Positions 60,669 through 64,000 of a DNA stretch of 64,000 bases are shown piece after piece. Every line of letters begins with the position of its first letter. Positions within the stretch are counted from its first letter, which is position 1. The notes below the pieces were generated by a model that saw nothing but the letters and a program-made list of their open reading frames with translations, made no database searches and was not told the DNA's origin. This DNA comes from an uncultured bacterium (GTDB lineage Bacteria > Bacillota > Clostridia > Lachnospirales > Lachnospiraceae): NCBI GenBank assembly GCA_945828315.1, contig CALZQA010000002.1:1-64000 (forward strand), in the 5' to 3' direction. The position numbers and the translations under genes are program-made.

Positions 60669-62228
60669 ATGTCGGATTACATCTTGGAAATGAACCACAT
60701 TACCAAAGAGTTTTCAGGTGTTAAAGCGCTGGATGATGTAAATCTGAAGGTGAAACGTGGCGAGATCCACGCGCTGTGCGGTGAAAACGGAGCAGGAAAA
60801 TCCACTCTGATGAATGTTTTGTCAGGCGTGTATCCGCACGGTACATACTCCGGTGATGTTGTATACAAAGGAGAGACATGTAAATTCCATAATCTGAGAG
60901 ACAGTGAGGCGAAAGGTATCGTTATCATCCATCAGGAGTTGGCGCTGAGTCCGCTTCTTTCTGTCGCAGAGAATGTATTTCTGGGCAATGAGCAGTTGTC
61001 TATGAAGGGCGTCATTGACTGGACAAAAACGAGAAAGCGTGCGCAGGAGATGCTTGCAAAGGTGGGATTGGAGCACGAGGATGTCAATGTGCCAGTCAAT
61101 TCACTTGGTGTCGGCAAGCAGCAGCTGATCGAGATCGCAAAAGCGATGGCAAAAAAAGTAGAGCTTTTGATTCTGGACGAGCCGACGGCGGCTTTGAATG
61201 ATGAGGAGAGCCGTAAGCTTCTGGATATTATGTTAGAGCTGAAGAAGCAGGGAATCACCTGTATCATCATCTCACATAAGTTGAATGAGATTGAATATGT
61301 ATCTGACGCAGTTACGATCATCCGAGATGGAAAGACGATCGAGACGCTTGTCAAGGGTGAGGATGAATTCACGGAGGACCGCGTGATCAAAGGCATGGTT
61401 GGACGTGAGATGACCAACCGTTATCCTGAGCGTGAAGGCGTTACGATCGGTGATACGATCTTTGAGGTGCAGAACTGGAATGTATATCATCCCGATGATG
61501 CGAACCGCCAGATTTTAAAGAATATTAACATTCATGTCCGTGCGGGCGAGGTAGTCGGACTTGCCGGACTGATGGGCGCAGGACGTACCGAGTTTGCAAT
61601 GAGTGTATTCGGTCACAGCTATGGTCAGAAGATATCCGGTACCGTCAAGATCAACGGGAAAGAAGTTCACATGAGGAATGTGCGAGAGGCGATCGCCAGC
61701 AAGCTGGCATACGTTTCCGAGGACAGAAAGACTTATGGTCTGAACCTGATCGGTGATATCAAGGAAAACATGACTATTGCAGCACGCCCGAAGTTTTTCT
61801 CTAAGCACGGTGTGATCAACGGTAATGATGAGATCGTTGCGGCTGAGGACTACAGAAAGAAGATCAATGTAAAAGCAAATTCCATCGAGCAGGTTGTCGG
61901 TTCCCTGTCAGGTGGTAATCAGCAGAAGGTGGTGCTGGCAAAATGGATGCTGACACAGCCGGATGTACTGATTCTGGATGAGCCCACACGTGGTATTGAC
62001 GTAGGTGCTAAATATGAGATTTATTGTGTTATTAACGAGCTTGCAAAGGCAGGCAAGGCGGTTATCGTTATTTCTTCCGAAATGCCAGAGATCATCGGTA
62101 CGTGTGACAGAACTTATGTCATCAACGAAGGTGAGATCGCAGGCGAACTGAGCAGGGAAGAACTGACACAGGAAAAGATTATGCAGTGTGTTATGGCTCA
62201 TAACAGAAAGGGTGACAGAAATGAATGA
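60669..62228 (+). CDS. gguA: GguA-type sugar ABC importer ATPase (tandem domains)
   Basis: 519 aa of the CUT2 class. The first ABC domain has Walker [10 protein letters not shown] near residue 37 and Walker [16 protein letters not shown] near 162. The second has the degenerate Walker [11 protein letters not shown] near 301, signature LSGGNQQK near 413 and Walker [15 protein letters not shown] near 437. It works with ChvE and GguB. AAGGAG before ATG 60669. The stop overlaps the permease start by 8 bp. Confidence 0.92.
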   Translation: MSDYILEMNHITKEFSGVKALDDVNLKVKRGEIHALCGENGAGKSTLMNVLSGVYPHGTYSGDVVYKGETCKFHNLRDSEAKGIVIIHQELALSPLLSVAENVFLGNEQLSMKGVIDWTKTRKRAQEMLAKVGLEHEDVNVPVNSLGVGKQQLIEIAKAMAKKVELLILDEPTAALNDEESRKLLDIMLELKKQGITCIIISHKLNEIEYVSDAVTIIRDGKTIETLVKGEDEFTEDRVIKGMVGREMTNRYPEREGVTIGDTIFEVQNWNVYHPDDANRQILKNINIHVRAGEVVGLAGLMGAGRTEFAMSVFGHSYGQKISGTVKINGKEVHMRNVREAIASKLAYVSEDRKTYGLNLIGDIKENMTIAARPKFFSKHGVINGNDEIVAAEDYRKKINVKANSIEQVVGSLSGGNQQKVVLAKWMLTQPDVLILDEPTRGIDVGAKYEIYCVINELAKAGKAVIVISSEMPEIIGTCDRTYVINEGEIAGELSREELTQEKIMQCVMAHNRKGDRNE

Positions 62229-63393
62229 GAAGAAAAAAGTAGTAAATCTTGATATGAAACAGTATGGTATGTTTCTTGCACTTATTGCAATTTATGTGAT
62301 CTTTGCGATCATGACAGGCGGAAAGAACTTATCCCCTGCAAACATAAACAACCTGATCATGCAGAACGGATACGTTGTTATCCTGGCAATCGGTATGTTG
62401 CTTTGTGTATTGACCGGTAACGTCGACCTGGGTGTTGGTTCGATCGTAGCGCTGACCGGTGCAGCTGCAGGTATCCTTTTGGTAGACTACAAGGCAAATA
62501 TGTGGGTAGCGATCATCGTTGCTCTTCTGATCGGTCTTGCAGTTGGTATGTTCGCCGGATTCTTTATCGCTTACTTAGGCATCCCGCCTTTCGTAGTAAC
62601 GCTGGCAACCATGTTAATGGGCCGTGGTCTTACATATACCTTATTACAGGCACAGACAAAAGGACCGTTGCCCGATAACTATATTTACATCGGTGCAGGT
62701 TTCCTTCCCGCATATCAGATCGAAGTCGGTGGTGGAAAGCTTGACATCGTATGTATCGTAGTTGCAGTCATTGCTTCTGTAGCATTGATCCTCTCTGAGA
62801 TGAAGAGCATTGCTACTAAGAAGAAGTACAACTTTGCAACCAATCCGTTATGGCAGACAGTATTGAAGCTGGGTGTTATGCTTGTGATCATCTGGTTCTT
62901 CTTCTATAAGCTGGCTCGTTACAACGGACTTCCGTTTATACTCCTGATCATGGTTGTACTCATAGCTCTGTATGCATTTATCACAAGCAAGACCGTTGCA
63001 GGTCGTCAGATCTATGCACTTGGTGGAAACAGAAAGGCAGCAAACCTTTCCGGTATCGATACAAACAAGGTATTCTTCTGGGTATATACCAACATGGGAC
63101 TGCTCAGTGCAGTAGCCGGTATTGTCCTCTCAGCACGTAACGCATCTTCTACACCAAAAGCCGGTGACGGTTTCGAGATGGATGCGATCGCATCCTGCTA
63201 CATTGGTGGTGCAGCCGTAGCCGGTGGTGCCGGTACGATCCTTGGTGCAGTAGTCGGAGCATTTATTATGGGTATCCTGAACAACGGTATGTCACTGTAC
63301 GGATGGTCTACGGATGTTCAGAAGATCGTAAAAGGTGCAGTTCTTCTTGGAGCCGTTACTGTTGATGTAATGTCTAAGAGAAAGAAAGGCTAA
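62221..63393 (+). CDS. gguB: GguB-type sugar ABC importer permease
   Basis: 390 aa with about ten membrane helices. CUT2 permease motifs are [22 protein letters not shown] near residue 60, [20 protein letters not shown] (in the order shown) near 120, [15 protein letters not shown] near 265 and [21 protein letters not shown] near 322. ATG 62221 lies within the end of gguA, so translation is coupled. The region after it runs straight into the regulator gene. Confidence 0.92.
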   Translation: MNEKKKVVNLDMKQYGMFLALIAIYVIFAIMTGGKNLSPANINNLIMQNGYVVILAIGMLLCVLTGNVDLGVGSIVALTGAAAGILLVDYKANMWVAIIVALLIGLAVGMFAGFFIAYLGIPPFVVTLATMLMGRGLTYTLLQAQTKGPLPDNYIYIGAGFLPAYQIEVGGGKLDIVCIVVAVIASVALILSEMKSIATKKKYNFATNPLWQTVLKLGVMLVIIWFFFYKLARYNGLPFILLIMVVLIALYAFITSKTVAGRQIYALGGNRKAANLSGIDTNKVFFWVYTNMGLLSAVAGIVLSARNASSTPKAGDGFEMDAIASCYIGGAAVAGGAGTILGAVVGAFIMGILNNGMSLYGWSTDVQKIVKGAVLLGAVTVDVMSKRKKG

Positions 63394-64000
63394 TGAATAC
63401 TGAAAAATCAGCTCCAAAATATATGGAGCTGGCAAAATGGATTAATGATCAGATCCAGGGAGAGCAGTTGCACACAGGACAAAAACTGTATTCAGAGAAA
63501 CAGCTGCAAGAGATATTCGGAGTAAGCCGGCAAACGGTACGCCGGGCGATCGGACTTCTGGAACAGGAGGGGATCCTGCGCAGTGTGCGCGGAAGCGGTA
63601 CATATATCAATGATAACCGTCAGGCAAATCTCGCAAAGAGAATGCGGGTGTCGGTTGTTACCACCTATGTGGACGGTTATATTTTTCCGCGCATGATACA
63701 GGGAATTGAAAACGTATTGCTGGAAAACGGTTATTCCGTGCAGATCGCATTCACGAACAATCAGCATGGGAGGGAAAGAACCATTCTGCAGGATATTCTG
63801 AACCGGGATGAGGTGTCGGGAATCGTTATGGAAACGACAAAGAGCGCAATCTCGAATCCGAACCTGAATCTTTACCGGGAGATCCTCAAGCGGCGTATTC
63901 CGGTTTTATTTCTCAATAGTTTTTATCCGGCGCTGAACATTCCGCATGTATCGCTCAACGATCATCTGGTGGGATACAAGGTGACAAAATATCTGATCAG
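63393..64000 (+). CDS. AraR-type GntR/LacI hybrid regulator, cut by window end
   Basis: At least 202 aa, open at the window end. An N-terminal GntR winged helix (about 5-75: KLYSEKQLQEIFGVSRQTVRR, GSGTYI) is followed by a LacI-type sugar-binding domain (from about 85: VSVVTTYVDGYIFPRMIQGI, VSGIVMETTKS, VSLNDHLVGYKVTKYL). This hybrid is the AraR architecture, the arabinose repressor of Bacillus. The start ATG shares one base with the gguB stop. It probably represses the chvE operon through GTAC sites at its promoter. Confidence 0.88.
   Translation, partial: MNTEKSAPKYMELAKWINDQIQGEQLHTGQKLYSEKQLQEIFGVSRQTVRRAIGLLEQEGILRSVRGSGTYINDNRQANLAKRMRVSVVTTYVDGYIFPRMIQGIENVLLENGYSVQIAFTNNQHGRERTILQDILNRDEVSGIVMETTKSAISNPNLNLYREILKRRIPVLFLNSFYPALNIPHVSLNDHLVGYKVTKYLI

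Noticed and set aside
1-64000. CRISPR array, prophage, insertion sequence or biosynthetic gene cluster
   Set aside because: No regularly spaced direct repeats, transposase, integrase, phage structural, or NRPS/PKS/RiPP genes were seen.

Overview
The window looks like chromosome of an anaerobic, spore-forming member of the Clostridia, most likely Lachnospiraceae. The reasons are the [FeFe]-hydrogenase maturation set (hydF, TM1266-like regulator, hydE, hydG), an alpha/beta-type small acid-soluble spore protein, a Spo0A-type DNA-binding domain, a DUF4250 gene, an AmtB-PII fusion, several secreted proteins with bacterial Ig-like (Big_2) domains, strong AGGAGG ribosome sites and roughly half GC. 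I see no prophage, insertion sequence transposase or CRISPR array. Almost everything reads left to right; only the queuine-salvage pair, a DUF4250 gene, tRNA-Leu, a BspA-like protein and a CYTH protein are on the minus strand.

Layout. 1-0.2 kb: 3' part of tRNA-Lys followed by a remarkable inverted copy of itself. 0.2-5.2 kb: Lar-like zinc ribbon, an ECF-type nickel/cobalt importer (cbiMQO) behind a structured leader, a secreted Big_2 protein, and bioY under a BirA-type operator. 5.3-7.8 kb: hypA and a glycogen debranching enzyme. 7.8-9.5 kb, minus strand: preQ1-I riboswitch, radical SAM protein (candidate queuosine lyase) and YhhQ transporter. 9.5-16.8 kb: membrane-anchored HNH protein, then hydF, hypF, TM1266-like, hydE, hydG. 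17-24.5 kb: ugpC/msmK-type ATPase, leuA, a secreted protein, rpe, DUF4250 and an AmtB-PII fusion with a terminator in its leader. 24.6-33.5 kb: a nucleoside uptake and breakdown operon (udp, bmpA, nupOPQ, cdd, deoC, deoB) running into lepB. 33.5-40.3 kb: MATE exporter, a PAS-GAF-GGDEF protein, tRNA-Leu, and a YtrA-type GntR/ABC/CPBP operon. 40.3-47.8 kb: SASP, tig, clpP, clpX, an intergenic nest of inverted repeats, lon and yihA. 47.8-59.1 kb: envelope and signalling genes (EEP phosphatase, LytTR regulator, lone Spo0A_C domain, BspA-like protein, S8 protease, DUF5050-like protein, SseB-like protein, unknowns, CYTH, DJ-1). 59.1-64 kb: a ChvE/GguAB sugar ABC operon and the start of an AraR-type regulator.

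How it fits together. The metal importer, hypA, hypF and the Hyd maturases together suggest hydrogen metabolism with both nickel and [FeFe] active sites, although the structural hydrogenases and hypCDE are outside the window. The two substrate-binding-protein ABC operons (nucleoside and sugar) share one design: a promoter, a binding-protein gene, an intrinsic terminator-like hairpin, then ATPase and permeases. The tig-clpP-clpX-lon block is the usual Firmicutes protein quality-control cluster.

Most worth a second look: the nested inverted repeat family between clpX and lon with another copy 13 kb away; the tRNA-Lys antisense copy; the cbiM leader with a 10-bp inverted repeat that covers the start region; the terminator a few bases after the amtB promoter; hypF embedded in the [FeFe] maturation operon; and the GTAC-rich operator array ahead of chvE that matches an AraR-type regulator encoded at the window end. 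All family names are from recognition of sequence motifs, without database searches.
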